Assembly: GCF_028807635.1 (NCBI RefSeq)
Contig: NZ_JARBAX010000001.1
Span: 4,079,501-4,143,500, forward strand
Source: Streptomyces spiramyceticus
Lineage (GTDB): Bacteria > Actinomycetota > Actinomycetes > Streptomycetales > Streptomycetaceae
Direction: 5' to 3'
DNA length: 64,000 bases
The notes beneath the pieces are model-generated. The model was not told the origin of the DNA. It saw nothing but the letters and a program-made list of their open reading frames with translations, and did not search any database. Positions 34,415-41,833 of the stretch are shown here, piece by piece. Made by a program: the position numbers and the translations under genes. The stretch's first letter is position 1. Each line of letters opens with the position of its first letter.

Positions 34415-34945
34415 TCAAATCGCCGAGGCAAGCAGCACAATAACTGCCGCAGCCAGCGTTAATACGGCCACGAGTTGCGTGCTGAGACCCGCTAGGAGAA
34501 GCCATGCCTTGCCGTTATTTCCCTTACGCAGTGTCAACACGGTATTGGTGCGGTACCACATTACGACGTTAAGCGCTGTTGGGGCATCGTGACCCCAGTG
34601 CTCGGTCCGCAGTTTTTCGAGCGACGCACCGTCGATAACGCTATAACTGACGCTCTTGCTTGCGAGGATTCCGAGGGCGGCGGCAATCACGAAAAGAACC
34701 AGCCCGCAACCTGACAGAACAACAACGGCTGGTGCGGGCGAGTATGCCGCATCGCGCCTGCCGGTAACTAGGGCAGCAACCCCGAATAGCAGTGTAACAA
34801 GCACACCCGAGGTAGTAATGACACTAAGGGCTCGCGAATCGATACTTGTGCGCCTACCATGCTCCCATTTGAGTTCGTCCTCAACAAACGCAGCGTAGAC
34901 TACACCTTGCTCATTAACCGGCTTCTCCTCCATTTGCGCTGCCAC
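34415..34945 (-). CDS. Small membrane protein beside CHAT gene, effector candidate
   Basis: Encodes 176 residues. A cytoplasmic N-terminal helix (about 10-40; VYAAFVEDELKWEHGRRTSIDSRAL) leads to two spans (about 40-60 and 75-96), a loop, and a final span (about 153-175). This outline, with E-x-x-R-x-x-x-ID-x-RA just before the first span, resembles SLATT or Pycsar-TM type effector membrane proteins; I cannot be sure of the family. GTG 34945 is behind GAGAGGAGG; ATG 34987 extends it by 14 residues but lacks a ribosome site. Codon 162 is TTA. Composition is clearly lower in GC than the flanks. It follows the 36-residue peptide gene and is divergent from the CHAT gene. Confidence 0.8.
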   Translation of the reverse strand: MAAQMEEKPVNEQGVVYAAFVEDELKWEHGRRTSIDSRALSVITTSGVLVTLLFGVAALVTGRRDAAYSPAPAVVVLSGCGLVLFVIAAALGILASKSVSYSVIDGASLEKLRTEHWGHDAPTALNVVMWYRTNTVLTLRKGNNGKAWLLLAGLSTQLVAVLTLAAAVIVLLASAI

Positions 34946-34989
34946 TATCCTCCTCTCGAGCTTCCTCGAACCGCCGCGGCGGAACATCT

Positions 34990-35100
34990 CTAATACGTGA
35001 AGGTCAAGCCCAGCGCAGACGGGTCTACGACACCCTTCGGCAATTCTTGCTCCTCGTCACCGTCATTTTCCGGGGTGGATTCGCTGTTTCCGTTGCTCAC
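34990..35100 (-). CDS. 36-residue acidic peptide gene upstream of membrane protein
   Basis: GTG 35100 lies six bases after a perfect AAGGAGG and opens a 36-codon frame ending at TAG 34990. The peptide has an acidic, polar N-terminal part (SNGNSESTPENDGDEEQEL) and a short hydrophobic tail (VVDPSALGLTFTY) that ends in Tyr. The membrane-protein gene follows immediately. It could be a substrate for the CHAT protease, an antitoxin-like partner or a modified peptide, all inferred. Too short for usual gene finders. Confidence 0.7.
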   Translation of the reverse strand: MSNGNSESTPENDGDEEQELPKGVVDPSALGLTFTY

Positions 35101-35208
35101 TCGCCGCCTCCTTCGAGTTCAGTGTGACAATGCCGCCTCCGTTTATCCAAGACCGACTGGACATCGGCGCGTCGTGGACGCATGGTTGACGTGTCGGGAG
35201 GAGGAGGA

Positions 35209-37875
35209 ATGTCTAGCCCGATCGAGAAGTTCGTCGCCGAGTTCGAGTCGCCCGCCGTCCCAACCGCCGCCTACTCGACCGCTTGGACAGCGATTGACCG
35301 CGCGCTCAGTCAACCTACCGAAGAGGAAGGACGACGAGTAATACTTAACGCGCTCGTTGACCAGGGCCCCTGGCTGCTTCGCATAGTCAACACGTGTGCG
35401 GCACAACAACCGGGTAATCTCCGGATGCAGGTAGCAGAACGCATGGTCAACGAGTTTGCGCTGGAGTTTATTGCCTCCGCTTCCACCGTCGGCCGGGCCG
35501 ACGAAGGGGAGGCTCGCGCGGTGATCGGTGTTTGGCATGCACGGCGTGAACCGTCGTCCCCTGCGGTTCTATGCTACGCCGGGAACGCGATCGATAGTTT
35601 GCCACGAGGACACCCGTGGCGCGACGAAAATCTGGTCTCCCGTTATTTCGAAACGGCAGAAGGTCTCGCCCGCGAATCGGGAAGCAATGACCTGGCGCTT
35701 TGTCTGTTCAGTCAGATAACGCGTGACGAGCCGACAGAGGGTACTGATCAGCGAGCCTTGGAGCTCGTTTCTCTTATAGAGAACCTTGCACCTGGTCAGC
35801 GCAAGACGGCACTGCTCGGGATCGTGTCCCACGCCATAAAAAGGGACGAGACGCCGCAGCATGGCAGCCAACCTGCCGCGAGCGGCTCGTTGCTGGAGGC
35901 AGCGTCGATCGCTTTGGAAACACTGGTCCGTGACTATACCGAATCGGCCCACGACCTTGCTTTGACCGGGCGATCCGCGATCGCACTCGGCCTACCTGAG
36001 ATAGCTGATAGCGCTTTTAAAGCGGCACTCTCCATCGCCGGTGAAGAACTTGATGCCCCCACCGCCGAGTTCCTTATAGACTATCTGAGACTACTCTGGG
36101 CTTCTGACCAGCACGAAGAAATTACCGAAGTCGGGACGCGCCTGATCGACATCCTGGAACACGCTTATCGCGAGGCCGTTGACCCGATTCAGACTGAGAG
36201 AATGAGCTACGCTTACTGGCATGCTGTTGCCTTCTCGGCCATGGCATTGATAAGGCAGGACAGTATGAGCTCGGCCCGCAGAGCAGTGGCCCTCATAGAT
36301 AGATCTGCCGGAATCCGCTTCCGGCGCGATATAGATCTGCGCCTGTCTCACTTCGGCCCGCGAGCGCGAGAAATCGAACGGGCTCTCCGTATCACCGCGC
36401 GAGGCGGGAAGATTGCAACAGAGGATTGGCCAAGTGGCCCCTCCTTTGGCGGCAACTTGACGACGAGCATGAGCCCAGAAGTGCAGCTTCGCGAGAAATA
36501 CCGCCGCCTCCTGATGGAAAGCGAGCAACGCGCTCAGCAAGCTGCTAATTCAAATCTCGTTCACGAAAGTCGAGTCATTACACTGTCCTTCCTTCAGGAC
36601 TCTCTTGTAATGGGTGACTATGAAGACACTAGAGCCACCCAGCCCTCAAGGGTCCAGGTTTTGCAACGAGATGATCTTTTGCTCCCGTTCCGACACGGCT
36701 CGAGCTCATGGGTAGACCAATTTCGAGGCATACGCGCTCCTCAATCGCAGGCTGAACTCGAGAAATTCATCGACACGTTCGAACCTGTCGCGGCGGTTAT
36801 TCGAAATTGGCTGAGTGGCTCTACGGGAGCACTGCACGTCGTTCTGGAGGCACATGGCGGGCTCGGTCTGGTGCCCTGGTGGGCGTGCTCTTCCCTGGTT
36901 GACGTGGATGTGCGGATGCGGCTTGCAAGAGATACTCCTGCTCGGCGCCAAGCTGACGGCCCGAAAGTTGCAGTAGTCGTCGGCGATCCGTGCGGCGACC
37001 TGGATGCCGCACGCCTTGAAGGAAGTTACGTCACCGCAAAGCTCAGACAGAATGGGTGGGCTGTCACGCATCTTACGGGGGCCGACGCATCTCGTCAGAG
37101 CGTACTAACCGCCGCAAAGGATGCACGGCTACTGCATTATGCAGGCCACGGACTCAGTCGGCCCTGGGACCCAGGCGCGAGCGGATTGCTTCTAGAGAGC
37201 GGCCTGACGCACGACCCGTTCCCTTCGGCATTCCAACGTATCGAGGAATGGGCCGAACTGCGAACCGACTTGGCAACATACATCCGATACGGAAGCGCCA
37301 ATGGAATTCTTCTGATTGAGCGCTACCATGGCCAGCAACTGCTTGAACGCGTTTTGGAGACCGAAGAGCAGGTGCTTTTCGGCCACTACAACGAGGACGG
37401 TCAACTCGAAGGGATCGCCGATCTCCTCGCAGCCCGGGAGCTTGCGATGTCGGACGGCCTTGAGCATTGCGAGCTTGCCTTCCTCTCGGCGTGCAGCAGC
37501 GGAGTTCCGGCGATCTCGCGCCACCTACATGAACCGGGAGGCCTGTCGGCAGCCCTCTCGCTGGCGGGGGCGCGTACGGTGGTCGGCGCACTGTGGCCGG
37601 TGCGTGATCTGGACGCGCTGGTCTTTGCCCAATCGTTCTATGACGAGCTGCTTGGCTCCGAAGAAAAATCTGACGTGCAGCATCTCATCGGCAGAGTACG
37701 ACGCAGCCTCCGTCATATGTCTGGCTCTGACGCGGCAAAGCGAATAATGACTCTCCTCCCGTATGCGAAGGACGCCGAGGAGTTCGCATGGCTGGGGAGG
37801 TATGCAGAGGGGATCAGCTCGGTGCACCGGCCGTTCGAAGCTCGGCTCTCTCACGCGGGATTCTATGCCGTTTGA
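35209..37875 (+). CDS. TPR-like repeat protein with C-terminal CHAT (caspase-like) protease domain
   Basis: Encodes 888 residues. The first 530 or so are helical repeats of TPR type; the last 330 form a CHAT domain with the catalytic His647 in LLHYAGHGLSRP and Cys762 in LAFLSACSSGVPA, followed by GGLSAALSLAGARTVVGALWPV. CHAT domains are caspase-related cysteine proteases used in bacterial immunity and cell death. ATG 35209 has GGAGGAGGAGGA directly before it. Codon choice (ATA, CTA, AGA) and lower GC mark it as imported. It is divergent from the peptide/membrane-protein operon over about 108 bp and sits between two direct IS5 copies. Confidence 0.93.
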   Translation: MSSPIEKFVAEFESPAVPTAAYSTAWTAIDRALSQPTEEEGRRVILNALVDQGPWLLRIVNTCAAQQPGNLRMQVAERMVNEFALEFIASASTVGRADEGEARAVIGVWHARREPSSPAVLCYAGNAIDSLPRGHPWRDENLVSRYFETAEGLARESGSNDLALCLFSQITRDEPTEGTDQRALELVSLIENLAPGQRKTALLGIVSHAIKRDETPQHGSQPAASGSLLEAASIALETLVRDYTESAHDLALTGRSAIALGLPEIADSAFKAALSIAGEELDAPTAEFLIDYLRLLWASDQHEEITEVGTRLIDILEHAYREAVDPIQTERMSYAYWHAVAFSAMALIRQDSMSSARRAVALIDRSAGIRFRRDIDLRLSHFGPRAREIERALRITARGGKIATEDWPSGPSFGGNLTTSMSPEVQLREKYRRLLMESEQRAQQAANSNLVHESRVITLSFLQDSLVMGDYEDTRATQPSRVQVLQRDDLLLPFRHGSSSWVDQFRGIRAPQSQAELEKFIDTFEPVAAVIRNWLSGSTGALHVVLEAHGGLGLVPWWACSSLVDVDVRMRLARDTPARRQADGPKVAVVVGDPCGDLDAARLEGSYVTAKLRQNGWAVTHLTGADASRQSVLTAAKDARLLHYAGHGLSRPWDPGASGLLLESGLTHDPFPSAFQRIEEWAELRTDLATYIRYGSANGILLIERYHGQQLLERVLETEEQVLFGHYNEDGQLEGIADLLAARELAMSDGLEHCELAFLSACSSGVPAISRHLHEPGGLSAALSLAGARTVVGALWPVRDLDALVFAQSFYDELLGSEEKSDVQHLIGRVRRSLRHMSGSDAAKRIMTLLPYAKDAEEFAWLGRYAEGISSVHRPFEARLSHAGFYAV

Positions 37876-37956
37876 CCAAACACGCCGGTGGGGACGGCTG
37901 GCCGTGTCTGACGGGCGTGTTGTGCATTGTCCGGCTCGTGGGGGCGTCGCCACGGA

Positions 37957-38492
37957 TTGTGTCGGACGGACTGTGGGAGCGATCGAGCCGCTGCTTCTAA
38001 AAAAGGAACGGCGGTTTCGGCATTCGGGTTGTAAACCGCTGCCGGACCAACAGTCCTGTTCGGGATCCTGAAGTGCTCCACACCGGGTCCAGTGGAGTAC
38101 CTGCCCGGCGAGCTGGGCTTCGACTCGGGGACGACCTGCTGGCAACGGTTGCGGGACTGGAACGAGGCCAGCGTCTGGCAGCGGTTACATAAAGTGCTCC
38201 TGGCCGAGCTGAACGCGGCCGCCCGCCAGGTCAATCGACTCCAGCCAAGTCAGAGCCCTAAAAGGGGACTCCACACGGGGCCGTCGCCGGTCGACCGGGG
38301 CCGGGCCGACTCAAAATACCACCTGATCACGAACGGTCACGGGCACCTGACGGGGTGGTCGAGCGGACCTTCGCCTGGCTCCACGGCTTCAGGAGACTCC
38401 GCATCCGCTGGGAAAGACGAGCCGACATCCACGAAGCCTTCCTCCGCCTCGCCTGCCGCCTCAGCCCACAGACAGACCGCTCATTTTATTAG
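37957..38492 (+). mobile_element. IS5-family transposase pseudogene (right copy)
   Basis: From GTG 37957 the frames read VSDGLWER, then EPLLLKKERRFRHSG, YLPGELGFDSGTTCWQRLRD, AELNAAARQV, GPSPVDRGRADSKYHLITNG and VVERTFAWLHGFRRLRIRWE. It has several frameshifts and an internal deletion that removes the catalytic core, at the same place as in the left copy. It starts about 80 bp after the CHAT stop. Inactive. Confidence 0.88.
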
Positions 38493-38498
38493 GCATTG

Positions 38499-38702
38499 TT
38501 AGCCGAGGAATTGGTCGAAGGCCCCGGCCTTGACGCTCCGGATAAAGGCTTCGAGCTTGGTGCGGCTGGTGGTGACCACTGTGCCCGGGGCGTCGCTCTC
38601 GCGCATCACGATGCTTCCTTCGTGCTGGGCGAGTTCGAGGCAGTTGCCCTCCGAGTCGGTCGAGAAGGAGGACTTACGCCATTGGATTTCCACTATGCCC
38701 AT
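38499..38702 (-). CDS. DUF397 domain protein (third copy)
   Basis: Encodes 67 residues with W-x-KSSFS, GNCLELA, SIVMRESDAPG and a C-terminal helix ending AFIRSVKAGAFDQFL. ATG 38702 follows AAGGAG; ATG 38729 would overlap the upstream gene. The stop of the XRE gene is 5 bp away, so they are co-transcribed. It probably modulates that regulator, as in whiJ-type pairs. Confidence 0.87.
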   Translation of the reverse strand: MGIVEIQWRKSSFSTDSEGNCLELAQHEGSIVMRESDAPGTVVTTSRTKLEAFIRSVKAGAFDQFLG

Positions 38703-38706
38703 GCCT

Positions 38707-39558
38707 TCATACTCCTTGTGCCACCTCATGGATGAAGTCTCGTGAACGGTCCGGGGCGAGGGACCTCTCCTCCGTACGATCCAATACCGCCCGGTAGTTG
38801 GCGAGAGGCGTTTCAGCGTCGATGAATGCCGACCCGGCCGGGGTGTCCGTCTGGACGGTGTCGAGTTGCGGCACGGGACCCGATACGTAGAGCGTCGAGC
38901 TTCCGGCGTGGGGGAAGCCGCCGACGGAGAAGGGGATGACCCGGACCGTGACGTTGTCCCGCTCGGATTCCTTCAGCAGATGGTCCAGTTGGGCGCGTGT
39001 CACCTTGCGGCCTCCGAACTCCATGCGCAGCGCGGCCTCGTGGATCAAGAACGTACAGGTGGGCGACTGTGGCCGGTCGAGTACGTCGCGGCGCTTGAGG
39101 CGGTGCGAAAGCCTGCGGCGGAGGTCGACGGGGCTGAGGGGTGGAACCGCTTCCTCGAAGACGGAGCGTGCGTAATCCTCGGTCTGGAGCAGCCCCGGCA
39201 TGTGCATCACCTGTACGGCGCGTAGGGCGCTGGCGTGGTGCTCCAGTTCGGCAAGGTCGAGGGCGCCGCTGGACAGGGTGCCGTGGTAATCCGCCCACCA
39301 TCCCTTGCCCCGCTCTTCTGCCATGGCTGCGAGTGCGTCGACGTAATTTGCGTCGGGACAGCCGTAGTTGGTGGCCCACGCACGCACCCGCTCCCCGCTG
39401 ACCCCGAACCGGGCGGATTCGGTGTTGCTGATGGTCGTCCGGTCGGTGCCGAGCAACTGGGCGGCGTCAGCGGCCGTCAGTCCTGCGTGTTCGCGCAGCT
39501 TGCGCAGCTCCGTTCCCAGGCGACGCTGCCGCGCAGTCGGGGCCTTCCTCGGTGGCAT
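38707..39558 (-). CDS. XRE-family regulator with DUF5753 (second module)
   Basis: Encodes 283 residues, aligning throughout with the regulator at 9157: helix-turn-helix (ARQRRLGTELRKLREHAG; LLGTDRTTISNTESARFG) and DUF5753 (HHASALRAVQVMHMPGLLQT, TFLIHEAALRMEFGG, VPQLDTVQTDTP). Starts at ATG 39558 behind GGGAGGGC. It probably binds the palindromes at 39587-39655 that separate it from the divergent ATPase gene. The developmental role is known for relatives only. Confidence 0.9.
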   Translation of the reverse strand: MPPRKAPTARQRRLGTELRKLREHAGLTAADAAQLLGTDRTTISNTESARFGVSGERVRAWATNYGCPDANYVDALAAMAEERGKGWWADYHGTLSSGALDLAELEHHASALRAVQVMHMPGLLQTEDYARSVFEEAVPPLSPVDLRRRLSHRLKRRDVLDRPQSPTCTFLIHEAALRMEFGGRKVTRAQLDHLLKESERDNVTVRVIPFSVGGFPHAGSSTLYVSGPVPQLDTVQTDTPAGSAFIDAETPLANYRAVLDRTEERSLAPDRSRDFIHEVAQGV

Positions 39559-39586
39559 CTGCCCTCCCCTTCTGTCGAGTCTCAGT

Positions 39587-39614
39587 GTGGCCCCCTGTCC
39601 CGACAGGGGGCCAC
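39587..39614. promoter_or_regulatory. 13-bp-arm inverted repeat between XRE and ATPase genes
   Basis: GTGGCCCCCTGTC (39587-39599) pairs perfectly with 39602-39614. Just 29 bp upstream of the XRE start, it could be a hairpin in the XRE leader or an operator. Confidence 0.6.
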
Positions 39615-39639
39615 TAAAGGGTGAATGTGAGACCGAGAG

Positions 39640-39655
39640 GTATCACTAGTGATAC
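39640..39655. promoter_or_regulatory. Perfect 16-bp palindrome, likely operator
   Basis: GTATCACTAGTGATAC is a perfect palindrome in the centre of the 219-bp divergent gap, in an AT-richer stretch. This is a strong operator candidate for the XRE regulator. Confidence 0.7.
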
Positions 39656-39777
39656 GCGAACTCTATCGTTGCTCCGGTAACGCGCAGTGAGCCAGTAAAC
39701 CCGCAGTGCAGTCGCCCGCCCGGGTGGCCCGGCCACGGTGGCGATGCGCAGCCATACACGCGTTGGGAGACGTACGT

Positions 39778-40212
39778 ATGACCACTACCGCGACAGACAA
39801 GCCGCAGCGAGACGATCAGCACCGGACTCAGTCCTACCGATTGACCACGCCGAACACACTGTCCGCCCCAAAGGTGGCGCGCGAGATGCTTGCCGGGGTG
39901 CTCTTCGCCACCGGGCATCCCCGACTCGTCGACGCCGCCCGGATCTGCGTCTCCGACATCGTGTCCAACGTCGTCACGCACACCACCGTCCCGCTCATGC
40001 TGATCGACGTCACAGTGACGCACGACCGGGTCCTCGTCGGCGTACGGGACAACGATCCCGACGGGCGGCCGTGCCCGCGCACGGCGCATGCCGACGAGGA
40101 GGGTGGGCGTGGTCTGGCCCTCGTGCGGGAGCTGAGTGACAGCTTCGGCGTGACCTGGATCGGTGGCGCGGAGCCCACCGCCAAGCGAGTTTGGTTCGAA
40201 CTGAGGGAGTAG
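39778..40212 (+). CDS. RsbW-like ATP-binding protein (second module)
   Basis: Encodes 144 residues with GHKL ATPase boxes: ARICVSDIVSNVVTHT (N-box), VRDNDPDGRP (G1) and EEGGRGLALVRELSDSFG (G2). Starts at ATG 39778. Divergent from the XRE/DUF397 pair, making the same three-gene module as at 8407-10224, with inverted order relative to the chromosome. It may regulate a sigma factor or act as the output of the module. Target unknown. Confidence 0.87.
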   Translation: MTTTATDKPQRDDQHRTQSYRLTTPNTLSAPKVAREMLAGVLFATGHPRLVDAARICVSDIVSNVVTHTTVPLMLIDVTVTHDRVLVGVRDNDPDGRPCPRTAHADEEGGRGLALVRELSDSFGVTWIGGAEPTAKRVWFELRE

Positions 40213-40324
40213 GGCCCTGCCGTTATCCCGGCCGACCGGGGGAGTTCACCCACGAGTCGTGCTCGGTTCCTAGGGTGACGCGGACCCGCCACCAGTCAGC
40301 GGGGCGGAAAGACCTTGGAGCATC

Positions 40325-41833
40325 ATGACGAAGGCCCGCAACCGATGGCCGAGACCGCGCGACGGGGAGAATTCCGCTGCCGCGCCGGACAGCGGCCAAG
40401 TGAACCAGGTCGAACTGGACGAGTGCCTGCGCGCATGCGCCGTGCACAGCGGCAAGCTGGTCGCCGGTCTCGACCGCAGGCGCATCGAACTCGCCGAGAA
40501 GTTGCGGCAGTTGCTCGCCATACAGGCCATGGCGCAGAACCCGGCGGCCGTGCCGGCCGCCTCCAGTGCCACGGCCCTGATCCGGCGTGCCACCAAAGGT
40601 GCCGCCGGCCCCGGCGAAGCACTGGGCGGTGAGCTGCTCGACGCGCTGCTGGCCGTCGGCAGTAAGGCGCTTGAGTGCGGCTACGACGACGAGCTGAGGC
40701 TCGCCCTGCTCATCAGCGACACCGTGCTGACCCGGCGCAAGAACTCGCGCGCCGGCTGGCGGCTCCGCGCCCGGACGCTGGAGGCCATCGGGGACGAGGC
40801 CGCCACCATCGAGGCGTACGAGCGCTACCTCGCGCTGACGGACGACGACGGGTTCGGGGTGGCGCCCAAGATCGCGGGCATGCGGGCGGGCGGGCGGCGG
40901 CAGGAGGAGCTGCTGCGGCTGCTGGAGCGCGAGTGCCCGGAAGCGGCAAAGTACTCCGCCGGGCCCGCCACCGATGTCTGGGCCGAAGGGCTCGCGCTTC
41001 ACGCGCGCGGGGAGTGGGCGCAGGCCGAGGCCCGGCTCGTGGGCGCACTGCTCGCCATGGAGCGGAGCGAAAGCCCTGTCCAGGATCTCCAGGAGACCGT
41101 AAGCCAGTACCTCGACCTGCGGATCTCGGCCGACGGGGGCGAAGCCGCCGGGCTGCGCGAGATCATCACGCTCTACGCCGAGCAGCGCAGGAACCGGATG
41201 CGGGGGCCGGTCGCCGACCCGACGTTCGGCGGGGTCGACTGGATCAGTCTCGGCGAGTTCCGCAATCAGATCGCCGGCAAGTCCATCTGCCTCATCGCCA
41301 ACTCCCAGCGGGTGGGGCGCAGTTCGTTGGGCCGCGAGATCGACGCGTACGACCTCGTCGTCCGCTTCAACTCGTACAAGATCGACGCGACCGCGACCGG
41401 CAGCCGCACCGACATCCACGCCACCATCCACAAGCACGGCTTCAACTGGGACCAGCCGGTGACCACGAGGCTCGTCTTCGGCGGCGTCTCCGGGGACTGG
41501 AAGCACTCGCTGCGCAACCGGCTCGTGCCCGGCGCCCAGAAGTACCTCGGCGACGAGTCGCTGCGCTGGCCCCTGCGCAATATCGGCAAGGTGGGCTCGG
41601 ACGTGTGGTCGTCCATCCCCACCAGCGGCTTCAACATGCTGTGGCTGCTGGACTTCCTCGATGTCAGCCCGACGCTCGACCTCATCGGCTTCGACTTCTA
41701 CGAGAGCGGCGCCTACCGCCTCCAGGAGGCGATGCGCATGCCCATCACCTCAGTGCACGAATACACCAGCGAAAAGGCGTGGGTCATGGAACGCGCCCAG
41801 AGCGTCAGCGACATGAGGATCTCCCTGCGATGA
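40325..41833 (+). CDS. GT29 sialyltransferase-like glycosyltransferase with N-terminal TPR-like region
   Basis: Encodes 502 residues. The N-terminal 300 are helical repeats. The C-terminal part has GT29 sialylmotifs: a large-motif equivalent near 318-365 (ICLIANSQRVG, IDAYDLVVRFNSY, TGSRTDIHATIH), a small-motif equivalent near 432 (PTSGFNMLWLLDFL, LIGFDFYESG) and a final His478 with following Glu (HEYTSEKAW). GT29 enzymes use CMP-sialic acid; bacterial GT29 is rare, and here a CMP-nonulosonate synthetase is 6 kb away. It should transfer Kdn or a related sugar to a wall polymer. Starts at ATG 40325. The end overlaps the next gene (ATGA). Confidence 0.85.
   Translation: MTKARNRWPRPRDGENSAAAPDSGQVNQVELDECLRACAVHSGKLVAGLDRRRIELAEKLRQLLAIQAMAQNPAAVPAASSATALIRRATKGAAGPGEALGGELLDALLAVGSKALECGYDDELRLALLISDTVLTRRKNSRAGWRLRARTLEAIGDEAATIEAYERYLALTDDDGFGVAPKIAGMRAGGRRQEELLRLLERECPEAAKYSAGPATDVWAEGLALHARGEWAQAEARLVGALLAMERSESPVQDLQETVSQYLDLRISADGGEAAGLREIITLYAEQRRNRMRGPVADPTFGGVDWISLGEFRNQIAGKSICLIANSQRVGRSSLGREIDAYDLVVRFNSYKIDATATGSRTDIHATIHKHGFNWDQPVTTRLVFGGVSGDWKHSLRNRLVPGAQKYLGDESLRWPLRNIGKVGSDVWSSIPTSGFNMLWLLDFLDVSPTLDLIGFDFYESGAYRLQEAMRMPITSVHEYTSEKAWVMERAQSVSDMRISLR

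Noticed and set aside
34125..38492. Calling the CHAT region a composite transposon
   Set aside because: Both IS copies are broken, terminal inverted repeats and target duplications could not be found, and the copies differ at their ends.
40675..41830. Possible 1,157-codon protein beginning inside the GT29-like gene
   Set aside because: The first part is an Arg/Ala-rich shadow of GT29. The true start is the ATGA overlap at 41830.
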